A DNA stretch of 64,000 nucleotides, taken from NCBI RefSeq assembly GCF_029910215.1, contig NZ_CP110396.1:2542001-2606000 (forward strand). The letters are read 5' to 3'. Below the pieces are notes generated by a model. That model was not told where the DNA came from. It made no database searches and saw nothing but the letters and a program-made list of their open reading frames with translations. A program made the position numbers and the translations under genes. How positions within the stretch are numbered: the first letter of the stretch is position 1; each line of letters opens with the position of its first letter. This document shows, one piece after another, positions 26,357 through 33,809 of this stretch. This stretch comes from Paraburkholderia sp. D15. Its GTDB lineage: Bacteria > Pseudomonadota > Gammaproteobacteria > Burkholderiales > Burkholderiaceae.

Positions 26357-27054
26357 GGGAGCGCCGTCGTGTTGATGCTGGTTGTGGGCACGAGAAAAAC
26401 CGAGCCACCGTCTTCGGGAGACGCGGTGCCGGCAGGGTTCGCCGAGTTGGCCGGATCCGGCATGAAAACGGTTTCCGCCATCGCGATCAGAACCTCACGG
26501 CACACGATAGTGAGGATCAGCATGTTCTCGCTCGTCTGATCCGTTGTGACGGCAAGCGACTTGATCATCATGTTCCGGTACGCGCGCTTGCCGGTGTGGA
26601 TGTCGAACAGCCGTCTTTGTTTCTGAAGATCGAGCACCTTCTGGTACGTGGACATAACGGCCGGCGCCCCCGAACTCAATAGAGTCATAACGCCTGCGCG
26701 TGCGCCTGTGCCGGCCTCGACCGCGCCGACCACGGCGCGCGCCGCGGCACTGTGCGCCGTTGCATAGCCGGCAACGGCGCCGACCAGGCTCGTATCGTGA
26801 GGACTGTTCGACCACGCTGCCGTGATGGTGACCTGCGCCGGTTGAGCGTATGCGTGATCGGAGATGCTCGCTCCCCACTCGACGGGATGATCGGTGATCT
26901 GCATGTCGTCGGAGTGGGATTCTTGCAGCGTCACCTGATCGACGATTTGCACCGTCGGCCGCGTATCGGACGTGAAGAAACCACGTTGGGTTTTGCTGGC
27001 GAGGAACCGGACGCCGAGCTGCGTGCCGACATCGAGAAAACCGAGAATGTTCAC
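26353..27054 (-). CDS. Tail-tube/baseplate protein downstream of tape measure (Dit-like)
   Basis: A 233-residue protein from GTG 27054, whose first bases overlap the TGA of the tape-measure gene (GTGA). It starts MNILGFLDVGTQLGVRFLASKTQ and contains TVQIVDQVTLQESHSDDMQITDHPVEWG, the beta-rich region of Dit-like N-terminal domains, then an Ala-rich segment, and KRAYRNMMIKSLAVTTDQTSENM. It probably links the tube end to hub and plug. Family assignment is by pattern and order only. Confidence 0.68.
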   Translation of the reverse strand: MNILGFLDVGTQLGVRFLASKTQRGFFTSDTRPTVQIVDQVTLQESHSDDMQITDHPVEWGASISDHAYAQPAQVTITAAWSNSPHDTSLVGAVAGYATAHSAAARAVVGAVEAGTGARAGVMTLLSSGAPAVMSTYQKVLDLQKQRRLFDIHTGKRAYRNMMIKSLAVTTDQTSENMLILTIVCREVLIAMAETVFMPDPANSANPAGTASPEDGGSVFLVPTTSINTTALP

Positions 27055-28496
27055 ACGTATGCTCCCGTTAAATTGCGGAAGATGTCCGCGTTCACCCGGC
27101 CCTGTTCTCCCGCGACGGCGCGCGCGGTGCCGTGCGGATCCGGCGACCCGTACACGTGTACGTCCGTCTGCTGAGACAGGTTCACGGACCTCGCGACCGA
27201 TGACGTGGTGTCCGCGCCGAGCCGGGTCGAGTCGAACCTGCCGAGGTAGTTGCCGGTTTCGTCCGGAAGGAAGTTGGCCCATCCTGGACCTTGTGCCGCG
27301 ATGTCCTTGCCGGGATCGCCGCTGCCCAGGTGGTAGGCGACGAGCGTTCTCTGGAGGTGCCCGCGATATCTGTCCAGCCGGTTGAGCGGACCGGCTGGGC
27401 TCGCAGGCAGATCCTTCGATGTTCCGGGGGGCGAGGGTACGGGTTTTTCGGATTGGCGCGCAGGCGCGTCGTCCGATTCGGGCGGTTGAGTCAGATCGGT
27501 ATTCATCCACTTCCAGGCTGAGCGGATACCTCGTTTGATTCGCCCTGTCACGGAGTTGTCGTTCTGGCTCGGATCGGGCGCATCGTCTTTGCCCTTCTTC
27601 GAGTCCGGCGCAAGCAACTTCGCCGCCCAGGAGAAAGCGCCGAAGATCGCGCCGATCACCTTCACCACCTCCCACGCTGATTTAAGGAACGCGTCGGCTT
27701 CTTTGGCAAGCGCGCCCCAATTGACCTTGTTGGCCCAATCGGCGACGGCTTCAAGCGCCGTGGCCATTTTCCCCGCGATCTGATCGGCGTGCCCCGACAC
27801 CCACCGCTCGAAACCCGCTGCGACCTTCTGCAGCACCGGCGCCAGATGCTGCTCGCACACCACCCAGAACAGATTGATGTCGGTGCTGAGATCGCGGATC
27901 GTGTTATCGAGCGACGTGCCGGCTTGCGCCGCCTGATCCGGGTTGATGCCGAACGTGTCGAGCTTCGCGCGGTACTTGTCCTGCGAAGCCCGCAGTGTAG
28001 GCAGCCCTTTCTCGAGCGGCTCCAAGGTGTCGGGCTCGATTCCAAACTCTTTCGCGTACTTCGCCGCTTTCGCCGGCGGCATGGTCTCGAGCTTGCCGAC
28101 GAAACCTTCGAACTGTTCGGTCGGACTGTCCCCCTTGACGCCGAGTCGGTCGAGCAGTCCTTTCTTCTTCGGGTCCGTTCGCAACGCGCTCGCGAACCCT
28201 TCGAGCGATTTCTGCGCCTGATCCGCCGTCAATCCGATCTGACCCGCCGCGTAGCGGAGCGCCATGATGTTGCCGACGCTTTCGCCCGTGTTCTGCGCGG
28301 CGTAGTGCAGACGCTCCATTTCCTCGGCCGTGCTTTTCACACCGGAAATGACCGCGGTCAGCGTGGAAGCGACCGCGGAACCCACGGCCGTGACCGTCGA
28401 GATCACACTCTCCATCGAGAGCGTGAACTTGCCCAGGCTGATGTCGTCCTTGACGCCGATGGCGGCCAGGAACTCCAGAAGTAATTCTTCGTTCAT
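27051..28496 (-). CDS. Tape measure protein (short)
   Basis: A 481-residue protein in the tape-measure position, after the frameshifted chaperone. It has a hydrophobic stretch at about residues 28-52 (MESVISTVTAVGSAVASTLTAVISG), long Ala-rich helices (LRYAAGQIGLTADQAQKSLEGFASAL), and a Pro/Ser/Asp-rich C-terminal third. The length sets tail length at roughly 0.15 nm per residue, or about 70 nm, short for a contractile phage. The ATG overlaps the -1-frame stop of the chaperone (CGATGA). Confidence 0.88.
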   Translation of the reverse strand: MNEELLLEFLAAIGVKDDISLGKFTLSMESVISTVTAVGSAVASTLTAVISGVKSTAEEMERLHYAAQNTGESVGNIMALRYAAGQIGLTADQAQKSLEGFASALRTDPKKKGLLDRLGVKGDSPTEQFEGFVGKLETMPPAKAAKYAKEFGIEPDTLEPLEKGLPTLRASQDKYRAKLDTFGINPDQAAQAGTSLDNTIRDLSTDINLFWVVCEQHLAPVLQKVAAGFERWVSGHADQIAGKMATALEAVADWANKVNWGALAKEADAFLKSAWEVVKVIGAIFGAFSWAAKLLAPDSKKGKDDAPDPSQNDNSVTGRIKRGIRSAWKWMNTDLTQPPESDDAPARQSEKPVPSPPGTSKDLPASPAGPLNRLDRYRGHLQRTLVAYHLGSGDPGKDIAAQGPGWANFLPDETGNYLGRFDSTRLGADTTSSVARSVNLSQQTDVHVYGSPDPHGTARAVAGEQGRVNADIFRNLTGAYV

Positions 28497-29088
28497 CGTC
28501 TCTTCTTCTCCAGATAGGCCTGCACGCGTGCCTCGTTTTCGTGTTTGACCGATATGGCGTCGTTCAGGAGCGCCACATCGGCCATGTCGAGCGTGCCGTC
28601 GAGCAGGGACTCGTACTTGATGAGCCCTTCCATGACTGGCTGCAGCAGCCAGTCTTCACCATCAGGAAGGGAGACGAAGTCGATTCCTGTCAGGCCGCCG
28701 CGCCTGGAGTCGACGGCCCGTCGGGAAAAAAACTGCCGAGGTTCTGTTGAATGACGGCGACCGCCAGCCGCAGCATCGCGGGCAGATCGATGTCCTGAAA
28801 CAGCAAGCCGCCGTCGCGCACCATCACGCTCTGCCAGCCGTCACCCTGCTGGCGTTGCACGACCATCAGGCAGGTGTCGAGGATGTAGTCCGTGTCGACG
28901 TCCGACATCGTCGACAGCGCGCCCGCGATCGGGCTGACCAGATCGACGAGGGCCGTCGTCTTTTCCTGCAGCGCGCTGCCGAGCCCTGCGAGCAGCGGCG
29001 CGAGCCGTCGCGCGACGTGGAACTGCTTCTTCGCGTCCAGGCGCCCGATCCGGTAGGACGTGCCGTTGATTTCGACGATTCCGCTCAT
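28493..29088 (-). CDS. Tail assembly chaperone, with -1 frameshift product
   Basis: The zero-frame product (29088-28690, 132 residues) begins MSGIVEINGTSYRIGRLDAKKQFHVARRL, as in assembly chaperones of Bcep781/KPP10-type tails. At 28726-28732 a T TTT TTT run in the right phase allows -1 slippage after residue 121. The -1 frame adds 77 residues to a stop at 28493, including GIDFVSLPDGEDWLLQPV, MEGLIKYESLLDGTLD and LLNDAISVKHENEARVQAYL; it has no good start of its own. The resulting product of 198 residues matches the G/GT arrangement. Long and short forms recruit tube subunits around the tape measure. Confidence 0.85.
28726..28732 (-). other. Programmed -1 frameshift site T TTT TTT
   Basis: Seven U residues read as AGU UUU UUU CCC in the zero frame, an ideal X XXY YYZ heptamer. 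Slippage lets both tRNAs re-pair and moves translation into the frame that encodes the conserved C-terminal part of the chaperone. Confidence 0.8.
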
Positions 29089-29090
29089 GT

Positions 29091-29534
29091 TCAGAGCCCT
29101 GCCGCGAGTGAGGGATCGATGATGCCGGCGTTGAAATCCCATTCGATCAGACCCGCTTCCTTCGCGTAGTCGTTCTTCGGGAATCGCGTGAACGCGACCA
29201 GCTGACAGGTGTACACGTCGCCGCGCACGGTGTCGGTCGCGGTGAAGACGTTTTGCCCCCAGTTGGCCGGCGACGTGCGCTGGAAGTTGTACATCGCGGA
29301 GAGCAACGCGTTGGTCGGCGAGGTCTTCATCAGGCGCAGCGTCAGCTTGCCTGCCTTGCTCGCGGAAAGGCTATGCACGGGTGTGCCGTCCGCACCGGTC
29401 TTCATGGTGTCGGCATCCTCGGAGAATTCGATGGTGAAGCCTTCTTCCGCCACACCCGCACCGGCGCCCAGCGAGATCACACCACCGGGGCCATCCAGCG
29501 TCGCGTTGAAATTCATGAACGAATAGGTAGTCAT
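29091..29534 (-). CDS. Tail tube protein (DUF3277)
   Basis: A 147-residue tail tube protein of the DUF3277/KPP10 type. It shows TYSFMNFNATLDGPGGVISL at the N-terminus, EEGFTIEFSEDADTMKTGADG, then SLSASKAGKLTLRLMKTSPTNALL and a C-terminal AGLIEWDFNAGIIDPS. It stacks into the inner tube driven into the target cell. It follows the sheath by nine bases and precedes the chaperone by two. Confidence 0.92.
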   Translation of the reverse strand: MTTYSFMNFNATLDGPGGVISLGAGAGVAEEGFTIEFSEDADTMKTGADGTPVHSLSASKAGKLTLRLMKTSPTNALLSAMYNFQRTSPANWGQNVFTATDTVRGDVYTCQLVAFTRFPKNDYAKEAGLIEWDFNAGIIDPSLAAGL

Positions 29535-29543
29535 GGAAGCTCC

Positions 29544-31028
29544 TTATTGATTGACGGTGACGGCGATGTCGACCGAATGGATTGCGCCGGCCATCTTGGC
29601 GGCGACCTGGAAACTGACTGATTTGCGTGCTGCGCGATCGGCCGGGCTCTGGTTGGCGATCGACGGTGCGTAGACGTAAAAGCCCTTGGGCAGGTAGTCG
29701 CCTTCGCTCAGCGTGCCGAAGCCGCCCGATTCCCAGGTGCCCGGCGCGAGAAAACCGTTCGCCACGTACTGCGAGCAGATCTTCTCGATACGCGTGGCGA
29801 TCATGTGATTGCCGGCATCGGTCTGCGGGATCTTGGTCGTGCTCGTGTAAAGCAGATTGAAGACGCTGTTCTGCACGTCGATCGCGAAGTTGTCCGCGCC
29901 GATGATCGAGTCGATGAAATCGCCCGAGCAGCACACGCCCTGTTCGATGATCGCGGTGTCGTTTTCGTATGCGACGAACACGTTGCAGTTGAATGCTTCC
30001 AGCGCATTGGCCTGCGTCGTGTTCAGATTCTCCGCGGTGATGCCCGGCTCCTGCTTGAACTTCAGCGTGATCACCGTGTTGTTGGCGGTGTAGTCGGTCG
30101 TCATGATCCGCGAGAGCAGCGACGCGACGGCGTAGGCGTTCGAGCTGGAGTACTGCACCGCCGTCTTTTTGTAGCCCAGCCCTTTCAACTGATAGGCGAT
30201 GTTCGACGTGTCGCCGGCAACCAGCACGGCCGGCTCCTGCGTCGTGACGCCATAGAAGTGACGGGTCGACGCCGCTTCGATATAGGTGGCCACGCTGAGA
30301 TGGTCCGCATCGACTGCGCTCGGGATTTGCAGCGCGTACCACTGCTGACCGAAGTTCTGGTCGAAGAGCGTCACGGCCGAGACCGCGGTTTCCGCGGCGA
30401 CGCCGGCCGCAACGTACGCGCCGGACGACGTGGACGTGAGGCCCAGCAATGCGGAGATATCGGTGCCCGTACCCGGCGCCGATGCAAAGCCGACCGACGA
30501 CGTTGCGCCGGTCGTCGCGCTCGACAATTCGAAGCGGCCGAAGCTCGCGTCCCACACACAGGTCGCCGCGCCGGCGAGCGCGGTCGTGACCGCCGATGCA
30601 ACGCCGTTCAGATTCGTCACGGCGCTGAGATTGATCGCCGACAGCGTTTTCTGCGTACCGTCGATCGTCACGCTCATGCCGCCGGCCGTGACCGCGGTGA
30701 AGTTCGTCAGCGCCGCGTGAGCGGCCGACAGCGTCGCACCGATCAATTGACCCGATGCGGCCGTCTTCGCCCAGCGGCCGACCATGACGGACGTCGGCTG
30801 CGGAGATTGCTCGAACCACAGCACGGCGGCTTTGTATTCTTCCGAGTTCGTACCGAAGTCGGCAGCGAGATCGCCGATATCGGCGTACGAGCGCAAACGT
30901 GAGTTGAGGTCGATGACGGCAGACGTGCCGAGAATCAGCAACGTCGACGTGTTCTGAGCCTGCGCGGCTTTCTGGGTGAGTGTGATCGCCACATTCACCA
31001 GGCGGCTGATCGGCAAAAGATTCGGCAT
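29544..31028 (-). CDS. Tail sheath protein (DUF3383)
   Basis: A 494-residue contractile sheath protein of the DUF3383 family, from ATG 31028. Landmarks are PISRLVNVAITLTQKAAQAQ, RLRSYADIGDLAADFGTNSEEYKAA, FFEQSP-like (WFEQSPQPTSVMVGRW), TLKFKQEPGITAENL and AFNCNVFVAYEND, and the C-terminal SVSFQVAAKMAGAIHSVDIAVTVNQ. The sheath powers contraction. A terminator-like hairpin (31046-31070) lies about 20 bases before the start. The ribosome site is weak. Confidence 0.93.
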   Translation of the reverse strand: MPNLLPISRLVNVAITLTQKAAQAQNTSTLLILGTSAVIDLNSRLRSYADIGDLAADFGTNSEEYKAAVLWFEQSPQPTSVMVGRWAKTAASGQLIGATLSAAHAALTNFTAVTAGGMSVTIDGTQKTLSAINLSAVTNLNGVASAVTTALAGAATCVWDASFGRFELSSATTGATSSVGFASAPGTGTDISALLGLTSTSSGAYVAAGVAAETAVSAVTLFDQNFGQQWYALQIPSAVDADHLSVATYIEAASTRHFYGVTTQEPAVLVAGDTSNIAYQLKGLGYKKTAVQYSSSNAYAVASLLSRIMTTDYTANNTVITLKFKQEPGITAENLNTTQANALEAFNCNVFVAYENDTAIIEQGVCCSGDFIDSIIGADNFAIDVQNSVFNLLYTSTTKIPQTDAGNHMIATRIEKICSQYVANGFLAPGTWESGGFGTLSEGDYLPKGFYVYAPSIANQSPADRAARKSVSFQVAAKMAGAIHSVDIAVTVNQ

Positions 31029-31045
31029 ATAGGCACCATGAAAAA

Positions 31046-31070
31046 AGAAAAAGCCCGCACGCGGCGGGCT
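31046..31070 (-). terminator. Hairpin with U-tract before the sheath gene
   Basis: Minus-strand reading gives AGCCCGC-cgcgt-GCGGGCT followed by TTTTTCTTTTTT, an intrinsic terminator. It lies between the tail-terminator gene and the sheath gene and ends about 20 bases from the sheath start. Confidence 0.78.
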
Positions 31071-31093
31071 GGGGAAAAACAACGGGGATGAAA

Positions 31094-31684
31094 CTACTGC
31101 TGAACGACGAAAGGCTGTGTGTCAGGATCGTTATCGATCGATCCGTGGGCGGACAGAATGTTGAGTACCTTGTACGTGCGATGAACCTGGCGGCGCAGAC
31201 GGAAGGTCAAGTCGTAACGCACCGTCCACTGCTGGGTGGTGAGCGACTGCAGCGCATTCGTCACAATGCTGCCGATATCGACGAGGCCCATGCTGTTCTG
31301 CGTCAGCATGTCCTGGTTCTGCGCGACAAAAAGTCCGTCGCCCGTCTGGGACGCGTACTGCATTCCCGCGGGTCCGTAGAAGCTGGCCAGTACCGTCAGG
31401 ATTTCGTCGCGATAGAACTCGTCGGTACCGTCGTCGTTTCCGGCATGCATGACGGTCGTCGCGAAGTCCTTGTCGATGGCGGTGACGCCGATCGCACACC
31501 AATTCTGCGATGGGTCCGGCGTCGGCGGAACGGTTGCGGGCCATTGCGACTGAAACGCGCTGGACGGAAGACCCGTGACGCCTGCAATCAAGCTCTGCAG
31601 CATCGCGTCCAACGCGGCATCCTGGAGCGGCAATGAGGCCGCGACCGGCAGGAGATAGGTCAGGGTGGTTGAGTCGTTCGTCAT
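31094..31684 (-). CDS. Tail/neck terminator protein (gp12-like)
   Basis: A 196-residue protein from ATG 31684 (an ATG at 31699 would add five residues). It begins MTNDSTTLTYLLPVAASLPL, then MLQSLIAGVTGLPSSAFQSQWP, QNWCAIGVT, RDEILTVLASFYGPAG and TFRLRRQVHRTYKVLNILSAHG, as in neck-terminator proteins preceding DUF3383 sheath genes. It caps the tail end distal to the baseplate. In a tailocin this cap replaces the head connection. The start codon choice is uncertain because neither candidate has a strong ribosome site. Confidence 0.75.
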   Translation of the reverse strand: MTNDSTTLTYLLPVAASLPLQDAALDAMLQSLIAGVTGLPSSAFQSQWPATVPPTPDPSQNWCAIGVTAIDKDFATTVMHAGNDDGTDEFYRDEILTVLASFYGPAGMQYASQTGDGLFVAQNQDMLTQNSMGLVDIGSIVTNALQSLTTQQWTVRYDLTFRLRRQVHRTYKVLNILSAHGSIDNDPDTQPFVVQQ

Positions 31685-31769
31685 GGGTGGTTGCACCATG
31701 TTGTTGGGTCCGGATAACGTAAATGACCGACTGTCTCTACTGACCAGGTCGGATAGCAACTGGGCGTTT

Positions 31770-32054
31770 TCACAACGTCGAGAACAGGGCTTCGGCGGCG
31801 ATCCGCGCCACGCTTTGAGCGGGCGTCTCGACCGCCTTGCCCGCGAACATCGCCTCTGCGCGTTCACGCGCCGCACTCCGTACGGGGCGCGATTCGCTGT
31901 CTTCCCAGCGTCGCGGCAACTCCGGGAGCGCGCTGTTTCGCACATCGTGCCGGCGTGGCGCCGGCAGGTGGCGATGTTCGCGGGCCTGCTTCGCCGCATA
32001 GACTTCCATCGGATCGCGACCGAATGAATGCGACTGGAACGTAATGGATGCCAT
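31770..32054 (-). CDS. Small hypothetical tail-locus protein
   Basis: A 94-residue protein from ATG 32054, beginning MASITFQSHSFGRDPM. It is basic and rich in Arg and Ala (VRSAARERAEAMFAG), with no recognised domain. It is the first gene after the duplicated regulatory module and follows hairpin 32073-32102 by 18 bases. Low-to-moderate support as a real gene; codon use resembles its neighbours. Confidence 0.5.
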   Translation of the reverse strand: MASITFQSHSFGRDPMEVYAAKQAREHRHLPAPRRHDVRNSALPELPRRWEDSESRPVRSAARERAEAMFAGKAVETPAQSVARIAAEALFSTL

Positions 32055-32072
32055 GGGCGAGTACCAAAAAGA

Positions 32073-32102
32073 AAAGCCCCGCTTTTTCAGGAGCGGGGCT
32101 TT
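32073..32102. terminator. Bidirectional terminator hairpin
   Basis: An 11-bp stem (AAAGCCCCGCT / AGCGGGGCTTT) with 8-nt loop has T/A runs on both sides, so it can end transcription in either direction. It ends 18 bases before the 94-residue gene. Confidence 0.78.
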
Positions 32103-32187
32103 GAATGCAATCATTCACATTTCCAGAAATGATACGGTTTTCTAAGGAAACTGTGAACAGGGAAGATGTGAACGCTACCGGTTCACG
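32096..32187. repeat. Regulatory direct repeat, copy 1
   Basis: About 90 bp repeated at 32286-32377. It contains TTCACAT (32114), TGTGAACA (32152), TGTGAAC (32167) and GTTCAC (32181). The last two form the palindrome GTGAAC-N7-GTTCAC. Every element recurs exactly 190 bp further on. No coding capacity was seen. Confidence 0.85.
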
Positions 32188-32263
32188 CTGTACCGATTCA
32201 GAAAATCTTGTGGATGATTTGCATCGACATCGATCGCGTCGCGCGCATCGTTGTCAAATGAAA

Positions 32264-32291
32264 AAGCCCCGCCGGGTTAGGGGCAGGGCTT
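32264..32291 (-). terminator. Imperfect hairpin between the two regulatory repeats
   Basis: A stem AAGCCC-C-GCC / GGC-A-GGGCTT with one mismatch is followed on the minus strand by TTTTTCATTTG. It corresponds to hairpin 32073-32102 one repeat unit away, so the duplicated unit seems to comprise operator cluster plus hairpin. Confidence 0.5.
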
Positions 32292-32377
32292 CAGATGCAA
32301 TCGTTCACATTTGCAGAAATGATACGTTTTTCAGGGGTGTTTGTGAACAGGCAAGATGTGAACGACACTGGTTCACT
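32286..32377. repeat. Regulatory direct repeat, copy 2
   Basis: Second copy of the 32096-32187 unit, with GTTCACAT (32303), TGTGAACA (32342), TGTGAAC (32357) and GTTCAC (32371). It starts directly after the stop of the HTH regulator gene. Confidence 0.85.
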
Positions 32378-32378
32378 A

Positions 32379-32780
32379 CTATGATTCGATCAGCTCTACT
32401 GTATTGTTCGCTCTGACATCGACTGCTTTACGATACGCACGCCATGCCTGTGCGCGAAACTCCCGCATCTCGCGATACCAGAAGGACGTGCTGATGCCCA
32501 TGCGTTCGGCAATCACCTTGATGTTCCGCACGCGGTGGATGTAGTAGAGATAGAAGATCGTTTTCGCACGCGTCTCTTCCTGCATCAGCACGGACATATT
32601 GAACATGCTCTTGTCGGAAGAGAGAATCGCGTCGGGTACCTCGCCGCTCTTGCGCGGCTGCAGGCACGCAAGAATGTTCAGTGGAACCGGCGGCGCGAAA
32701 ATACGACGCGAGCGGTGCCATTCGGCCCATTCGGTGCAGAAGAGATGCAATGTCTGATTGTCGTCCGTATGTTCTGCCAT
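32379..32780 (-). CDS. Putative late regulator / antiterminator (HTH)
   Basis: A 133-residue protein with a likely helix-turn-helix late in the chain: RVRNIKVIAERMGISTSFWYREMREFRAQ (about residues 83-111). The N-terminal half has a Trp-rich segment (CTEWAEWHRSRRI) and a cysteine in LACLQPRKSG. ATG 32780 has GGAGT six bases upstream. Size, position at the head of the late genes and the following operator repeats fit a phage late-gene activator or Q-like antiterminator. No named family was recognised. Confidence 0.65.
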   Translation of the reverse strand: MAEHTDDNQTLHLFCTEWAEWHRSRRIFAPPVPLNILACLQPRKSGEVPDAILSSDKSMFNMSVLMQEETRAKTIFYLYYIHRVRNIKVIAERMGISTSFWYREMREFRAQAWRAYRKAVDVRANNTVELIES

Positions 32781-32882
32781 TCGTTACTCCAAGCCCGTTA
32801 GATAAAATTTCAGGTTTGTCTGGTTAGTGGGTACGTTTGGATAAGCGGGTGAATGCGCTCTGACATTCGGTCGCCTGTCTCG

Positions 32883-33608
32883 TTAGCGGCACGGGAGTAT
32901 CTGCTCCGTTGCCGGAATCATTTCCAGCGTCGCCAGGTTGATGAAGGTGAAACAGCCATCGCGTAGCCGGCTGGCCGTGTCGATGTGATAGACGTTTCCA
33001 AGAACAGTCGCGCAAGCAAGCGGTGTGTGACCGACGATCACGGCGCGGACCTTGCTCACTCCCGATCGGTCGTGCGACTGGACGCGCTTGCGTGACCAGA
33101 TCGCGGCGTCCGCGATGGAGGCACGCGTTGGCCCCGGCATGTCGCTGTCCAGAAGCGCACTAACGAAGTCAGTCCAGTCTGGAAGCGGGCAATCGGCGTG
33201 CACGATTCCGATCGGGCCATCCAGTGTTGCAACCTCGATGGCGATCGGCAGGGTCTTGAATGCGTCGCTGATTCGGCGCTGCACGTCCGGCGTATTGGCG
33301 ACGTTCCAGCCGCCGCCGTTGCCCACGTAGGTGCCTTTTCCCATCTCGCCGTCGGGCCAGCGGATCGCCATATCTTCGTGATTACCTCGCACGGCGTGAA
33401 ACCACGTCTTGCCGATCCAGTCGAGTGCGCAATGCGACTCCGGGCCGCGATCCACAAGATCTCCCACGCTGAATAAGCGGTCGACATCTTCGTCGAAGCC
33501 GATCTCATCGAGGGCTGCCGCGAGGCGCGAAAACTTGCCGTGGATATCGCCGACGGCGAAGTCGCGGCCCACGATATTTCTCGCGAAACGGTTGACTAGG
33601 GTATTCAA
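32883..33608 (-). CDS. Lambda-type serine/threonine protein phosphatase
   Basis: A 241-residue metallophosphatase with the full signature: GDIHGKFSRL (Asp/His), GDLVDRGPES (Asp), RGNHEDMAI (Asn/His) and late HADCP and VGHTPLA. It resembles phage lambda NinI. The start is TTG at 33608, five bases after a perfect AAGGAGG; upstream in-frame codons lack such a site. It diverges from the S24 repressor, so it belongs to the early or repressed transcript. It may change host signalling during induction, but its targets are unknown. Confidence 0.9.
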   Translation of the reverse strand: MNTLVNRFARNIVGRDFAVGDIHGKFSRLAAALDEIGFDEDVDRLFSVGDLVDRGPESHCALDWIGKTWFHAVRGNHEDMAIRWPDGEMGKGTYVGNGGGWNVANTPDVQRRISDAFKTLPIAIEVATLDGPIGIVHADCPLPDWTDFVSALLDSDMPGPTRASIADAAIWSRKRVQSHDRSGVSKVRAVIVGHTPLACATVLGNVYHIDTASRLRDGCFTFINLATLEMIPATEQILPCR

Positions 33609-33753
33609 GGCGACCTCCTTCTCTTCGTTGATCAGATTGACCTGGCGCTGCACCCGTGAAGAACGTCGTGCCCGTTGCGTTACGCGCGCGATGGAGCCCT
33701 CGGTTGGCCGGCGTTTGTGGGTAGTAGCGATACGTATGATGATAGTATCAAAC

Positions 33754-33801
33754 GCTACGCCAAATCAAGAAATGATTGTTCCCGCGTAGCTTGTGCTACG
33801 C
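33754..33801. promoter_or_regulatory. Probable repressor operator region
   Basis: A perfect inverted repeat GCGTAGC-ttgt-GCTACGC (33784-33801) ends eight bases before the repressor ATG. The half-site GCTACGC recurs at 33754-33760. The placement between repressor and divergent phosphatase fits an operator for autorepression and control of the lytic transcript. Confidence 0.6.
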
Positions 33802-33809
33802 TATGCGCC

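Noticed and set aside
32096..32377. The two repeats near 32.1-32.4 kb as a CRISPR array
   Set aside because: Only two copies of about 90 bp, with palindromic operator-like elements and no short repeat/spacer alternation or cas genes.
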